Notes: a model not told the origin generated them from the letters alone. A stretch of DNA of 64,000 nucleotides from Xanthobacter aminoxidans (GCF_023571765.1 NZ_JAMJXC010000005.1:186001-250000); one strand, 5' to 3'; counted from the stretch's first letter, positions 26,039 through 37,080 are shown. Translations and numbers: made by a program.

Positions 26039-26153
26039 CCGTCATCCCCCGGCTTGTCCGGGGGATCCACTCCTGCGTTCGTCGGCCTGCCCCAAATCCG
26101 GGCACCCCTCTGGCCCCGAAGTGGATCGCCCGCACGAGGCGGGCGATGACGGC
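26039..26153. repeat. Palindromic intergenic repeat, family A, copy 2
   Basis: The left half holds CCCCCGGCTTGTCCGGGGG; the right half read in reverse is GCCCGCCTCGTGCGGGC. The stems differ from the other copies but stay self-complementary, so the hairpin and not the sequence is kept. It lies between the unknown gene and the 3' end of the histidine kinase gene. Confidence 0.85.
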
Positions 26154-26223
26154 TGAGGGTAGGTGGGACGGTGGCCGATGGGAGGGGCTTGTCAGAGGGA
26201 GGGACGTGGACGCCCCCGCTCCC

Positions 26224-28536
<2,313 letters not shown>

Positions 28537-28940
28537 CGCCGGTCTCCTCCGGGTCTCCGGGGGCACCGGACGGCCTAAGTCCCACGCCCCCACGTCCTCG
28601 ATCTGGAGGGACGTGCCGCATCTCTCCGAATCAAGGCCATTGGAATCGAATCGGGGGGCTGTTGTCTAGAGTCCGCGTGAGTCAAGAGGCACAAAACTAC
28701 GGCCACGCCTCGGTTTGTGAAGGGGCAAAGCCTTGCGGCGGTAGGCCGGGAGGGTGATTGGGGCGTTGCCCGTGGCAGGGCTGTCGGCTGGGGAGGAATG
28801 GTGCCTGCGGACGCCGGGGCTGGGGACAGCCCTGATTGCCCGCTCGCGCGGCGGATGCTAGAGCCGCAGGCTCGGCAAGGGTGGAAATCCTTGAGGCCCG
28901 ATCCCCCATCCGTCCTGAGCGCGCTGAACGAGGCCCACCG
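28537..28940. other. Divergent spacer between histidine kinase and aroKB
   Basis: About 400 bases with no supported gene. It should contain both promoters, but I see no clear sigma-70 pair and no CtrA-type TTAA-N7-TTAA site. An in-frame stretch from 28836 into aroKB is open but has no ribosome site and reads as basic low-complexity sequence. Confidence 0.4.
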
Positions 28941-30731
28941 GTGCAGACGCAGAAGTTCCCCGAGCCCCGCACCGGCGAGACCGAGACGACGGGGCCGATC
29001 TCCTCCCCCGAGATGCTGAAGCGGCTGGGGCGACGCTCCATCGTGCTGGTGGGGATGCCGGGCGCGGGCAAGTCCTCCGTGGGGCGGCGCCTTGCGAAAC
29101 GGCTGGGGCTCACCTTCGTCGATGCCGACGAGGAGATCGAGCGCGCCGCCTGCATGAGCATTCCGGAAATCTTCGCCCGCCACGGCGAGGCCGAGTTCCG
29201 CGAGGGCGAGAAGCGCGTGGTCGCGCGCCTGCTGCAATCCGGCCCCTGCGTGCTCGCCACCGGCGGCGGTGCCTTCATGAATGCGGACACCCGCGCGGCG
29301 GTGGGACGTCATGGCGTCTCCGTCTGGCTGCGCGCCGATCTCAACACCCTTTTGCGGCGCGTGAAGAAGCGCACCGACCGTCCCCTCCTCGCCCAGGGCG
29401 ACCCGGCGCAGAAGCTCGCCGCGCTGCACGCCCAGCGGGCCGACACCTATGCCCTCGCCGACGTGACCGTGGACAGCCGCGACGTGGTCCACGAGCTGGT
29501 GGTGGAAGAGGTGATCGGCGCCGTCCACGCCCATCTCGTCGCGCATCCCGAAAGCATTGCCATGGCGCCCCTCTCCTCCGCCACCGCCATCTCCGCCGAG
29601 GCGGAAGGCCTCCCCATGGGCGAGATCACCCGCAGCACCGTGCGCGTGGACGTGGCCGGCAAGCCCTATGACATCTATATCGGCCCCGGCCTCCTGGCCG
29701 AGGCCGGCACCCATGTGACGGCCCTGCGCAAGGGCGCGCGCGTCGCCATCGTCACCGACGAGAACGTGGTGGCCGCCGGCCATCTCGCCACCGTTGCCGC
29801 CTCGCTGGATGCCGCCGGCATCCCCCACACCGCCATCGTCGTGCCGCCCGGCGAGAAGACCAAGGGCTGGCCGGGGCTGGAGCAGGTGGTGGAAGGGCTG
29901 ATCGCCGCCCGCATCGAGCGCCGCGACCTCGTGCTGGCGCTGGGCGGCGGCGTGGTGGGCGACCTCGCGGGCTTCGCCGCCTCGGTGCTGCGCCGGGGCG
30001 TGGACGTGGTGCAGGCGCCGACGACGCTGCTCTCCCAGGTCGATTCCTCCGTGGGCGGCAAGACCGGCATCAACTCGCCCCAGGGCAAGAACCTCATCGG
30101 TGCCTTCCACCAGCCGGTTCTGGTGCTGGCCGATACTGCCGCGCTGAACACCTTGCCCGTGCGCGAGGTGAAGGCCGGCTATGCCGAGGTGGTGAAATAC
30201 GGCCTGCTCGGCGATTACGCGCTGTTCGAGACCCTGGAGCGGGACTGGCCGGGCGTGATCGGCGGCGGGCAGGAGCGCATCACGGCGGTGGCCGCGAGCT
30301 GCATGGCCAAGGCCGCCATCGTCGCCCGGGACGAGAAGGAGACCGGCGACCGGGCGCTCCTCAATCTCGGCCATACCTTCGGCCACGCTCTGGAGGCCGG
30401 CGCCGGCTATTCCCAGCGCCTCCTCCACGGCGAGGGCGTCGCCATCGGCATGGCGCTGGCCCTTGCGTTTTCCGCGAAGCTCGGCCTGTGCTCCGGGCAG
30501 GACGTGACGCGGGTGGTGCGGCATCTGGAGGCCGTGGGCCTGCCGACGAAGATTTCCGACGTGCCCGGCGAACTGCCCGACACGGACGGGTTGATGACAC
30601 TCATCGCCCAGGACAAGAAGGTGAGCCGTGGCGCGCTGACCTTCATCCTCGTGCGCGGCATCGGCGAAGCCTTCATCGCCAAGGACGTGAACCCCGAAGA
30701 GGTCCGCGCTTTTCTCGCCGAGATGCGGTGA
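28941..30731 (+). CDS. aroKB: Fused shikimate kinase / 3-dehydroquinate synthase
   Basis: One continuous 596-residue frame carries two enzymes of the shikimate pathway. Residues about 30-190 are shikimate kinase: Walker A GMPGAGKSSVGRRLAKRL, FVDADEEIE, and ATGGGAFMN. After a linker of about 45 residues, residues about 235-596 are 3-dehydroquinate synthase: VTDENVV, LALGGGVVGDLAGFAASVLRRG, APTTLLSQVDSSVGGKTGIN, KAGYAEVVKYGLLGD and the metal-binding LNLGHTFGHALEA. There is no stop or frameshift between them. The order, kinase first, follows the adjacent aroK-aroB order of related bacteria. I chose GTG 28941, preceded by AACGAGG at correct spacing; ATG 29013 is possible but has no ribosome site. 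Confidence 0.93.
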   Translation: MQTQKFPEPRTGETETTGPISSPEMLKRLGRRSIVLVGMPGAGKSSVGRRLAKRLGLTFVDADEEIERAACMSIPEIFARHGEAEFREGEKRVVARLLQSGPCVLATGGGAFMNADTRAAVGRHGVSVWLRADLNTLLRRVKKRTDRPLLAQGDPAQKLAALHAQRADTYALADVTVDSRDVVHELVVEEVIGAVHAHLVAHPESIAMAPLSSATAISAEAEGLPMGEITRSTVRVDVAGKPYDIYIGPGLLAEAGTHVTALRKGARVAIVTDENVVAAGHLATVAASLDAAGIPHTAIVVPPGEKTKGWPGLEQVVEGLIAARIERRDLVLALGGGVVGDLAGFAASVLRRGVDVVQAPTTLLSQVDSSVGGKTGINSPQGKNLIGAFHQPVLVLADTAALNTLPVREVKAGYAEVVKYGLLGDYALFETLERDWPGVIGGGQERITAVAASCMAKAAIVARDEKETGDRALLNLGHTFGHALEAGAGYSQRLLHGEGVAIGMALALAFSAKLGLCSGQDVTRVVRHLEAVGLPTKISDVPGELPDTDGLMTLIAQDKKVSRGALTFILVRGIGEAFIAKDVNPEEVRAFLAEMR

Positions 30732-30772
30732 GGGGCGTCTTTCCTGTGAACTGCGGCTCCTCCAGCATGGGT

Positions 30773-30883
30773 GTCATGCCCGGGCTTGTCCCGGGCATCC
30801 ACGTCGGGCCGCAGGCACGATGCCCGAAGAGATGTCCCCGGCCAGCCCACGTGGATGGCCGGGACAAGCCCGGCCATGACGGC
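30773..30883. repeat. Palindromic intergenic repeat, family A, copy 3
   Basis: The left half contains GCCCGGGCTTGTCCCGGGC and the right half, in reverse, GGCCGGGCTTGTCCCGGCC, flanking a centre of about 45 variable bases. It fills the gap between convergent aroKB and the FAD reductase gene. Confidence 0.87.
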
Positions 30884-30915
30884 GGTACGGGCCCGAACAC
30901 CGGCCCATAGCTCCC

Positions 30916-32139
30916 TCACTTCGTCGCCGGCGGCGCCTGAATCACCGGTGCGGCGGCGGCGAACATGGCCTCCTTCGTCGCGGGCAGCGGCGGGTAGATG
31001 CGGCTGCAATTGATGGTCTGCTTCACCGTCTTGGCGGCGGCACCCGACGCGACCAGCGTGCCGCGATCCCAGCCGGAGGTGTAGACCGCGCCCTCGGGGC
31101 CGAGGTCCATCACCGTCACATAGTCCGGCGCGGAGAAGGCGACGCGGTCTTGCGGCCGGCCGGCGAGGTCGCACACCGCATTGTGGCCGGCGAGGCGGCC
31201 CATGGGGCGGGCGTGCTGGCAGGACATGACGGTGACGTGGCCGAGAGCGTCCGCCGCCGCCACCGCGCAATCCCCCGCCGCATAGACATCTGTGACGCCC
31301 TCCACCTTCAGAAAGGCGTCCACCGCCACCCGCCCCAGCCGGTCGAGCGGCACGCCGAGCTGTCCGGCAAGCGGGCTCGCATGGGCACCGGTGGTGAAGA
31401 CGACCGCGCGGGCGGGGATGGAAGTGCCGTCCGCGAGCCGCACACCGTCGGCCTCCACGGCCGCGATGCCCGCATGGTCGCGCGCCTCCACGCCGGACGC
31501 CGCGAGGGCGGTGCGGACCGTGGCCGCGCCCGCACCCATGGCGGCGCCGATTTCGTGGCGATCCACGAGAACGACGCGCACCGGGGCGCCTTCGCCCAGA
31601 AGGGCACGCAGCCGGCCCGGCAGCTCGCAGGCGATCTCCACCCCCGCCAGTCCGCCGCCGATGACCACGGCGGTTCCTGTCGCCGCATCGCGCGGGCCGG
31701 CGGCGAGGCTGGCAAGGTGCGCCGCGAGCCGCTCGGCACCGGCGTAGCTGTCCACGTCGAAGGTGGGCTGCGCGCGGGGGATGTCCGGCACGCGCAGCGC
31801 GCTGCCGGCGGCGAGGATCAGCCGGTCATAGGCGAGCGGCCCGGCCGCGGTGGCGAAGCTCCGCGCGGCGGGATCGATGGCCGTCACGGCCGCCGCGATG
31901 CGCGTCGCGCCGATGGGGGCGAGCAGATCGTCCAGCGGCAGGCGGATGGCGGCGAGGTTGTCCTCGTAGCAGCGCACGCGGATGGTGTGGAACGCCTCCG
32001 GCGCCACGAGGGCGATCTCCAGCGCGCCGGGATCGATGCCGAACAGCTCCCGCGCCCGCGCCGCCGCGGCGGCCGCCCACAGGCCGGCGAAGCCGCCTCC
32101 GATCACGACGATGCGCTGTGTCCCCGCGTTCTGTGTCAT
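30916..32139 (-). CDS. FAD-dependent pyridine nucleotide oxidoreductase, NDH-2-like
   Basis: A 407-residue flavoprotein with two Rossmann motifs, VVIGGGFAGLWAAAAAARA at the N-terminus for FAD and VVIGGGLAGVEIACELP (about 170-186) for NAD(P)H. The DVYAAGDCAVAA block near residue 295 contacts the flavin. The layout is that of type II NADH dehydrogenases and ferredoxin or rubredoxin reductases. There is no obvious membrane-anchoring C-terminal helix. It is the last gene of a probable thioredoxin-Rieske-reductase group, which suggests it could reduce the Rieske ferredoxin; this is inference. It starts at ATG 32139 after GGGAGG. Confidence 0.85.
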   Translation of the reverse strand: MTQNAGTQRIVVIGGGFAGLWAAAAAARARELFGIDPGALEIALVAPEAFHTIRVRCYEDNLAAIRLPLDDLLAPIGATRIAAAVTAIDPAARSFATAAGPLAYDRLILAAGSALRVPDIPRAQPTFDVDSYAGAERLAAHLASLAAGPRDAATGTAVVIGGGLAGVEIACELPGRLRALLGEGAPVRVVLVDRHEIGAAMGAGAATVRTALAASGVEARDHAGIAAVEADGVRLADGTSIPARAVVFTTGAHASPLAGQLGVPLDRLGRVAVDAFLKVEGVTDVYAAGDCAVAAADALGHVTVMSCQHARPMGRLAGHNAVCDLAGRPQDRVAFSAPDYVTVMDLGPEGAVYTSGWDRGTLVASGAAAKTVKQTINCSRIYPPLPATKEAMFAAAAPVIQAPPATK

Positions 32140-32195
32140 TGCCGGAGCCTCCCGGCCCCAGCATAGGACAGGCGCGAAGAGCCGGCGACCGGCGA

Positions 32196-32534
32196 TCAGG
32201 CCGGCGTCCGGGCGGGCTTCACCGGGCCGACATCCACCTGGATCTCGTCGCCCTCGATCTTGATCTCATAGGGATGGAGCGCATTGCGCACGAGGTGGGT
32301 GGAGCATTTGCCGGTGGCGCAGTCGAAGCCCCACATGTGGTGCGTGCACATGAGGGTCTTGCCGTCGAAGGTGGCTTCCGTCAGCGGCATGTCGGCATGG
32401 GGGCAGCGGCCGCGATAGGCCTTGATCTCCCCGCCCGCCGGCCACACCAGCAGCACGCTCTTCTTGCCGACCTGGAAAAGGCCCATCGCGCCCTCGACGA
32501 GGGCATCCTTGTTGCAGATGACAGTGAAGGCCAT
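32196..32534 (-). CDS. Rieske [2Fe-2S] ferredoxin, TmoC-like
   Basis: A 112-residue soluble protein with a Rieske centre: CPH (RCPHADMPL) and, 17 residues on, CTHH. The block HHMWGFDCATGKC and the ending HPYEIKIEGDEIQVDVG resemble the Rieske ferredoxins of toluene and alkene monooxygenases (TmoC type), in which H-x-W-x-F is typical. No di-iron hydroxylase or aromatic dioxygenase gene lies in the window, so this is an orphan electron carrier whose partner is the neighbouring flavoprotein or lies elsewhere. It starts at ATG 32534 with AGGA upstream. Confidence 0.87.
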   Translation of the reverse strand: MAFTVICNKDALVEGAMGLFQVGKKSVLLVWPAGGEIKAYRGRCPHADMPLTEATFDGKTLMCTHHMWGFDCATGKCSTHLVRNALHPYEIKIEGDEIQVDVGPVKPARTPA

Positions 32535-32628
32535 GGCGCGTGCGTCCTGTCCGGTGAAGCTTCGGCAGAGCGCATCGCAAGATCAGGGCCAGCCCGGACC
32601 CCTTCCAATTGTCGGAAATCCGACGTTC

Positions 32629-33102
32629 CTATTTCGCCTCCCCGGCGCGGGAGAGGGCGTCATAGAGCCAGCGCCTGAGGTCGCCCGCGAACAGGGCGCC
32701 CGCCACCCGCGCCACCTCATTGCGGTTGGCGATGAAGCTCAGGGTGGGGATGGAGCTGATGCGGAAATAGTCGGCCAGCTCGCGCTCCTTGTCCGTGTCC
32801 ACCTTGGCGAAGCGCACATGGGGCTCGAACTCCGCCGCCAGCGCCTCGAACACCGGCGCCATGGTCTTGCAGGGGCCGCACCAGTCCGCCCAGAAGTCGA
32901 TGACGAGGGGCAGGTCGCTTTCGGATGTGTGGGCGGTGAAGCTCTCGGCGGTGAGCGTCATGGGCTTGCCGGTGAAGAGCGGCCCGCCGCAGGCCGGGCA
33001 CGAAAGCGCGCGGGCGTCCGTACCGGCCGGCACGGGCGCCACCGTGTGGCAGGCGGGGCAGGCGATGGTCCGCAGGCGGGTGGCGGTGTCGGCTTCGGTC
33101 AT
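32629..33102 (-). CDS. trxC: Thioredoxin 2 with N-terminal zinc ribbon
   Basis: A 157-residue thioredoxin of the TrxC type. The N-terminal zinc finger uses C15-x2-C18 (CPAC) and C35-x2-C38 (CPAC); the thioredoxin fold has the active site W74-C-G-P-C78 in FWADWCGPCKTMAP and the cis-Pro in SSIPTLSF. The family reduces disulfides in the cytoplasm and responds to oxidative stress. I start at ATG 33102, which has CCGAGGAG in front; an upstream in-frame stretch adds no domain. It is the first gene of a possible three-gene redox unit. Confidence 0.93.
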   Translation of the reverse strand: MTEADTATRLRTIACPACHTVAPVPAGTDARALSCPACGGPLFTGKPMTLTAESFTAHTSESDLPLVIDFWADWCGPCKTMAPVFEALAAEFEPHVRFAKVDTDKERELADYFRISSIPTLSFIANRNEVARVAGALFAGDLRRWLYDALSRAGEAK

Positions 33103-33286
33103 CACGGCTCCTCGGGGCGCGGGCGTGTGGGAATGGCCGAGCAAGAACGGGGCCGGGGGAGGGGTGCGTCCCGCCGCCCATGCGCTATGGTGGCGCCGGC
33201 CGCGCCGGGCGGCTGAGATCGAGACCGCGTTTCCTGTCCGCGAACCGGTACCCACTTCGCGGGGAAACGCTTTAGGGAATTGAGAC

Positions 33287-33586
33287 ATGAGCGCAGCACC
33301 CCTCACCGTCATCGCCATCATCACCGCGAAGGAGGGGCAGGAGAGCGCCCTGCGCGCGCTTCAGGAGAAGCTGGTGGTGGAGACGCACAAGGAAGATGGC
33401 TGCCTGCGCTACGAGCTGAACCAGTCGCTGGACGACGGGCGCATCCTGATCTTCGTCGAGACCTGGGAGACGGAGGCCAAGTGGCGCGCCCATATCGACG
33501 GCGCGGCGCTGGCCAATTTCGCCGCGGCCGGCGGAGGGGACCTGATCGCCGACAAGGTGATCCACCGAATGGCGAAGGTTGCCTGA
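33287..33586 (+). CDS. Putative quinol monooxygenase (ABM family)
   Basis: A 99-residue dimeric alpha-beta-barrel protein of the antibiotic biosynthesis monooxygenase family, like YgiN. The sequence follows the family: LTVIAIITAKEGQESALRALQEKL, THKEDGCLRYELNQSLDDGRILIFVETW and AHIDGAALANF. YgiN-type members oxidise quinols without cofactors, but many have no tested activity. It starts at ATG 33287. It is divergent from trxC, with about 180 bases between them that should hold both promoters. Confidence 0.87.
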   Translation: MSAAPLTVIAIITAKEGQESALRALQEKLVVETHKEDGCLRYELNQSLDDGRILIFVETWETEAKWRAHIDGAALANFAAAGGGDLIADKVIHRMAKVA

Positions 33587-33663
33587 AAAGGTGGCCTGAC
33601 GAATAAGCGCCTGCCGGCTGAAATCTCTGGACTTCCAAGGATTTGCGGCCGGTACCCCGCTGC

Positions 33664-34569
33664 TCATGGGTGGATGACGAGGCCCCACCACATCCACGCC
33701 GTGAGCATGGACAACGGCACGCCGATGCCGATGACCAGCGCCACGAGGTCCGGCTCCAGATCGTGATCCAGCGCGATGATGCTGGCGCCCAGCATGGGCG
33801 GCATGGCCATTTCCAGCATCGCCACCTGCGCGATCGGATCGCCGGTCCGTCCGAGCGCCGCATACATCAGGAAGATGGCCAGCGGCGCCAGCAGCAGCCG
33901 ATAGCCGAGCCCCACCGCCAGCGCTCCGACCCGGCCGGAAAAGCGGTCCAGTCGAAGGGCAAAGCCCACGGCCGCGAGGGCGATGGGGGTGAGCGTCTGG
34001 GCCAGCGCCTCGACCAGATGGTCGAGCCACTCCGGGCGCGGCAGATCGTTGGTGGCGAAGGCAATGAGGATGGCCCAGAAGGGCGGGAAGGTGGCGATCC
34101 GCTTCGCCACCGCCCGCCAGTCGAAATGCCCCGCGCTCGCCACGGCGGCGATGGCGAGGCCCAGCGTGGACAAGGCGAGGTAGGAGCCGAACAGGTCGAT
34201 GACGATGCCGAGCCCCAGCCACTGGCTGCCGGCGAAGGCCGCGATCATGGGCAGTCCGACGAAGGAGGTGTTGCCCCAGCCGCCCACCAGCAGCAATGCG
34301 CCCGCCCGCCGGTGCGACCAGCCGAGGGCGCGGCACAGGGGCACGATGACGAGGATGGCGAGGAGGGCGCCCATCCACGGCGTGGCCGCGGCCAGCCACC
34401 AGCTGTCATCCATCTTCAGGTGATGGACGCTCCGCAGGGCGGTGGCCGGCAGCGCGACATTGATCACCCAGCCACCGAAGGCCTTGGTGGCGGTGTCAGG
34501 CAGCCGGCCGGACCAGCGCAGCAGGACGCCGATCAGGAGGCAGGTGACGATCAAGGAAATCTCGTGCAT
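33664..34569 (-). CDS. AEC-family (auxin efflux carrier-like) permease
   Basis: A 301-residue membrane protein with about ten hydrophobic segments in two five-segment halves, the plan of the auxin efflux carrier family. Family features are GGWVINVALPATALRSV, LVGGWGNTSFVGLPMIAAFAG with the half-helix Asn/Pro, and the C-terminal AMLEMAMPPMLGASIIA. Characterised bacterial relatives move malate, malonate or similar carboxylates. It starts at ATG 34569 and ends 112 bases after the amidase on the same strand, so the two are likely co-transcribed; it may export or import the acid made by that enzyme. Confidence 0.87.
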   Translation of the reverse strand: MHEISLIVTCLLIGVLLRWSGRLPDTATKAFGGWVINVALPATALRSVHHLKMDDSWWLAAATPWMGALLAILVIVPLCRALGWSHRRAGALLLVGGWGNTSFVGLPMIAAFAGSQWLGLGIVIDLFGSYLALSTLGLAIAAVASAGHFDWRAVAKRIATFPPFWAILIAFATNDLPRPEWLDHLVEALAQTLTPIALAAVGFALRLDRFSGRVGALAVGLGYRLLLAPLAIFLMYAALGRTGDPIAQVAMLEMAMPPMLGASIIALDHDLEPDLVALVIGIGVPLSMLTAWMWWGLVIHP

Positions 34570-34681
34570 CCCGATGCCCCTCCCCCCGGCACCGCCAATC
34601 CCGGGGACAATGGCTTGGGCTTCACCGCAAGGGAATAGGCGGGGCAGTGCTATCCGCAGACGGACGCTCTGCCCGAGCCCA

Positions 34682-35860
34682 TCATCGAGCGCGAGCGACG
34701 GCGACGGCCAAGGCGAGCAGCATCTCGTCCTTGCCGCGCGGCGCCATGGCGGAGAGCCCGAGCGGGCAGCCCTCGAGCGTTGAGAGCGGCAGGGAGATCT
34801 GCGGCGTTCCGGCATGGCCGGAGAGGCACAGAAGCTCGATGGCGCGGGCGCGGAACGCCTCCAGATCGGCCAAGGGCGTGCCGCGCAGGGGCGCGATGCC
34901 GGGCGCCGTGGGCAGAAGGAGGATGCCGTCCTCTCCCAGCAGCGCATCGATCCGGGCGCGCACCTGCGCCCGCAAGGCGCGCGCCTCGGCCACTTCTGCG
35001 GGATCGAGGGTGGCGGCGGCGGCGAAGCGCTCCTTCACGCCGGGGCCGAAGTCCGGCTGCGCGGCGCGCACCCAGTCGGCATGCGCCGCCCATGCATCGG
35101 CCGATTGCAGGATGCGGAAGACATTGCGCCAGTGGGGCAGGGCGCCGTGGGCCACGTCCACGGCCTCCGCCGGACCATAAAGCGCGGTCATGCGTGCGAG
35201 GGCCGGCGCCAGCGCCGCCGTCACCTTCGGCCCGGCTGCCTCGAACAGGTCGCGGGCCAGCAGCAGCCGCGGCGCGGGGGGCACCACGGGATCGCCCAGC
35301 AGCACGGCGCCCACCTTCTCGAAGGTCTGCGCATCGCGCGCGAACCAGCCCACCGTGTCGTAGGAGGGTGCCAGCGGCACGGCGCCGGCGATGGGGATGC
35401 GCCCGTGGGTCGGCCGCAGGCCGAACAGGCCGCAATAGCTCGCGGGCAGCCGCACCGAGCCGCCGGTGTCCGAGCCGATGGCGAAATCCACCAGCCCGCC
35501 CGCCGTCGCCGCCGCGGAGCCGGAGGAGGAGCCGCCGGGAATGCGCTCCGGCGCGGCGGGGTTGATGGGCGTGCCGTAATGGTGGTTCTCGCCGTTGAGG
35601 CTCCAGGCCATCTCGTCCGTATGGGTCTTGCCCACGAGGCGCGCGCCGGCACCGAGCAGCATGTCCACGACAGGCGCATTCTCGGCCGGCACCCCATGGC
35701 TCGCCAGCCACGCCGGGCTTCCGGCCGCGGTGGGCACGCCGGCCACGTGGAACAGGTCCTTCAGCGCGAAGGTGAGGCCTTCGAGCGGCCCCGTGCTTGT
35801 GGGGGCAAGCTCGAAATGGCCATGGGAGACGAAGGCGTCGAGCGTGTCATTCACCGGCAT
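34682..35860 (-). CDS. Amidase, signature family, AMI1-like
   Basis: A 392-residue amidase with an intact Ser-cisSer-Lys triad: K34 (FALKDLF), S111 (PGGSSSGSAAA) and S135 (DTGGSVRLPASYCG). The stretches ENHHYGTPINPAAPERIPGG, LVDFAIGSDTGGSVRLPAS and SYDTVGWFARDAQTFEKVG strongly recall plant AMI1, which hydrolyses indole-3-acetamide to indole-3-acetate; this comparison is from memory. The enzyme would convert R-CONH2 to R-COOH plus ammonia in the cytoplasm. It is divergent from a LysR gene 183 bases away, and its operon partner is an AEC-type permease. A related malonamidase-type activity is the main alternative. Confidence 0.87.
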   Translation of the reverse strand: MPVNDTLDAFVSHGHFELAPTSTGPLEGLTFALKDLFHVAGVPTAAGSPAWLASHGVPAENAPVVDMLLGAGARLVGKTHTDEMAWSLNGENHHYGTPINPAAPERIPGGSSSGSAAATAGGLVDFAIGSDTGGSVRLPASYCGLFGLRPTHGRIPIAGAVPLAPSYDTVGWFARDAQTFEKVGAVLLGDPVVPPAPRLLLARDLFEAAGPKVTAALAPALARMTALYGPAEAVDVAHGALPHWRNVFRILQSADAWAAHADWVRAAQPDFGPGVKERFAAAATLDPAEVAEARALRAQVRARIDALLGEDGILLLPTAPGIAPLRGTPLADLEAFRARAIELLCLSGHAGTPQISLPLSTLEGCPLGLSAMAPRGKDEMLLALAVAVARAR

Positions 35861-36042
35861 GAGCGATCCGTGGGGCGGCGGGTGGCGAGAGGGCAGGGTG
35901 AGGCGACAAGGCTTATCCGATCCGCGCGCTCGTGTCTCCGCGTGCTCCAGTGTCTTCGCGTGCCGTGTCCTGCAACCGGGGCGGGGTTGGGCGGGGCGCC
36001 TGCTGCTGCTATCACCGGGCGGGCGCCCGAGGATCTTCAGCC

Positions 36043-36936
36043 ATGTTCAACTGGAACGACCTGATCTTCTTCCTCGAACTGGCGCGGCAGGGCCGGCTGA
36101 TGCCGGCGGCGCGGCGGCTGAAGGTGGACCACACGACGGTCTCCCGCCGCATCAGCGAGCTGGAAAAGGATCTCTCCCTCAAGCTGTTCGACCGCAAGCC
36201 CGACGGCTTCGTGCTGACCGAGCCGGGCCATCGCCTGTTCGCGGTGGCCGAGCGCATCGAGCAGGAGGCGGTGGGCGTCGAGGAGACGCTGCAGGCGGCT
36301 CCCAGCGCGCCGCGCGGGCATGTGCGCGTCGCCTCCATGGAGGGCATCGGCGCCTTCTACCTCGCCGAGCGCTTCGCCGAACTGGCGGAGAAGGAGCCGG
36401 GGCTGGTGGTGGAGCTGGTCACCGAGCGCCACCTCATCAATCTCACCAAGCGCGAGGCGGATATCTCCATCTCCTTCGTGCCGCCGCAGGGCCAGCGCCT
36501 CGCCGTGCGCCGCCTCGGAGCCTTCCGCCTCGCGCTCTATGCGGCGCCGGACTATGTGCGCCGCTTCGGCATGCCGAGGACGCGGGCGGAGCTGCCCGCC
36601 CACACCTTCGTGGACTATGTGGAGGATCTCGTCGCCATCCAGCCGGTGCATTGGCTGCTGGATGTGCTGGAGCCGCTGAAGGTGTCGTTCCGCTCCACCT
36701 CCATGCACGCCCAGCAGAATGCGGTGGCGCGCGGCGCCGGCATCGGCCTCCTGCCGCTGTTCTCGGCCAAGAGCAATCCGCGCCTCATCCCCATCCTCAC
36801 CGACGAGGTGGTGGTGATGCGCGACATCTATGTGAGCGTCCACGAGGATCTGGAATTCATGGGCCGCTTCCGCGCCGTGCTCCAGCACCTCGCCGAGGTG
36901 GTGCAGCGGGACGCGGCCTATCTGACGGAGTTTTGA
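36043..36936 (+). CDS. LysR-family transcriptional regulator
   Basis: A 297-residue LysR regulator. The DNA-binding domain is MFNWNDLIFFLELARQGRLMPAARRLKVDHTTVSRRISELEKDL, followed by a substrate-binding domain containing READISISFVPPQGQRL and GAGIGLLPLF. It starts at ATG 36043 after GAGGATC. It is divergent from the amidase-AEC pair, the classic position for a LysR activator, and its end faces the aldoxime dehydratase gene. I infer control of the amidase unit and possibly of the nitrilase operon; the ligand is unknown. Confidence 0.93.
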   Translation: MFNWNDLIFFLELARQGRLMPAARRLKVDHTTVSRRISELEKDLSLKLFDRKPDGFVLTEPGHRLFAVAERIEQEAVGVEETLQAAPSAPRGHVRVASMEGIGAFYLAERFAELAEKEPGLVVELVTERHLINLTKREADISISFVPPQGQRLAVRRLGAFRLALYAAPDYVRRFGMPRTRAELPAHTFVDYVEDLVAIQPVHWLLDVLEPLKVSFRSTSMHAQQNAVARGAGIGLLPLFSAKSNPRLIPILTDEVVVMRDIYVSVHEDLEFMGRFRAVLQHLAEVVQRDAAYLTEF

Positions 36937-36967
36937 GCCGATCGGCGGCCGCCGGGCGCCCGAACAG

Positions 36968-37080
36968 CCGTCATCCCCCGGCTTGTCCGGGGGATCCACG
37001 GAACGGCCGGGCCGGCGCTTCGCAGTTTGCGGTGGACATGCGGCCCGGTGGATGCCCCGGACAAGCCGGGGCATGACGGC
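36968..37080. repeat. Palindromic intergenic repeat, family A, copy 4
   Basis: The left half holds CCCCCGGCTTGTCCGGGGG and the right half, in reverse, GCCCCGGCTTGTCCGGGGC. It lies between the convergent LysR and aldoxime dehydratase genes, where it may also serve as a bidirectional transcript end. Confidence 0.87.

Noticed and set aside
30771-30900. Small open frames encoding MAGLVPAIHV-like peptides
   Set aside because: They arise from the palindromic repeat family A, which reads the same way in every copy; there is no independent coding evidence.
36043-36936. LysR as assured regulator of the nitrilase operon
   Set aside because: Position only supports control of the divergent amidase; it is convergent with the end of the nitrilase operon, so the link is a guess.
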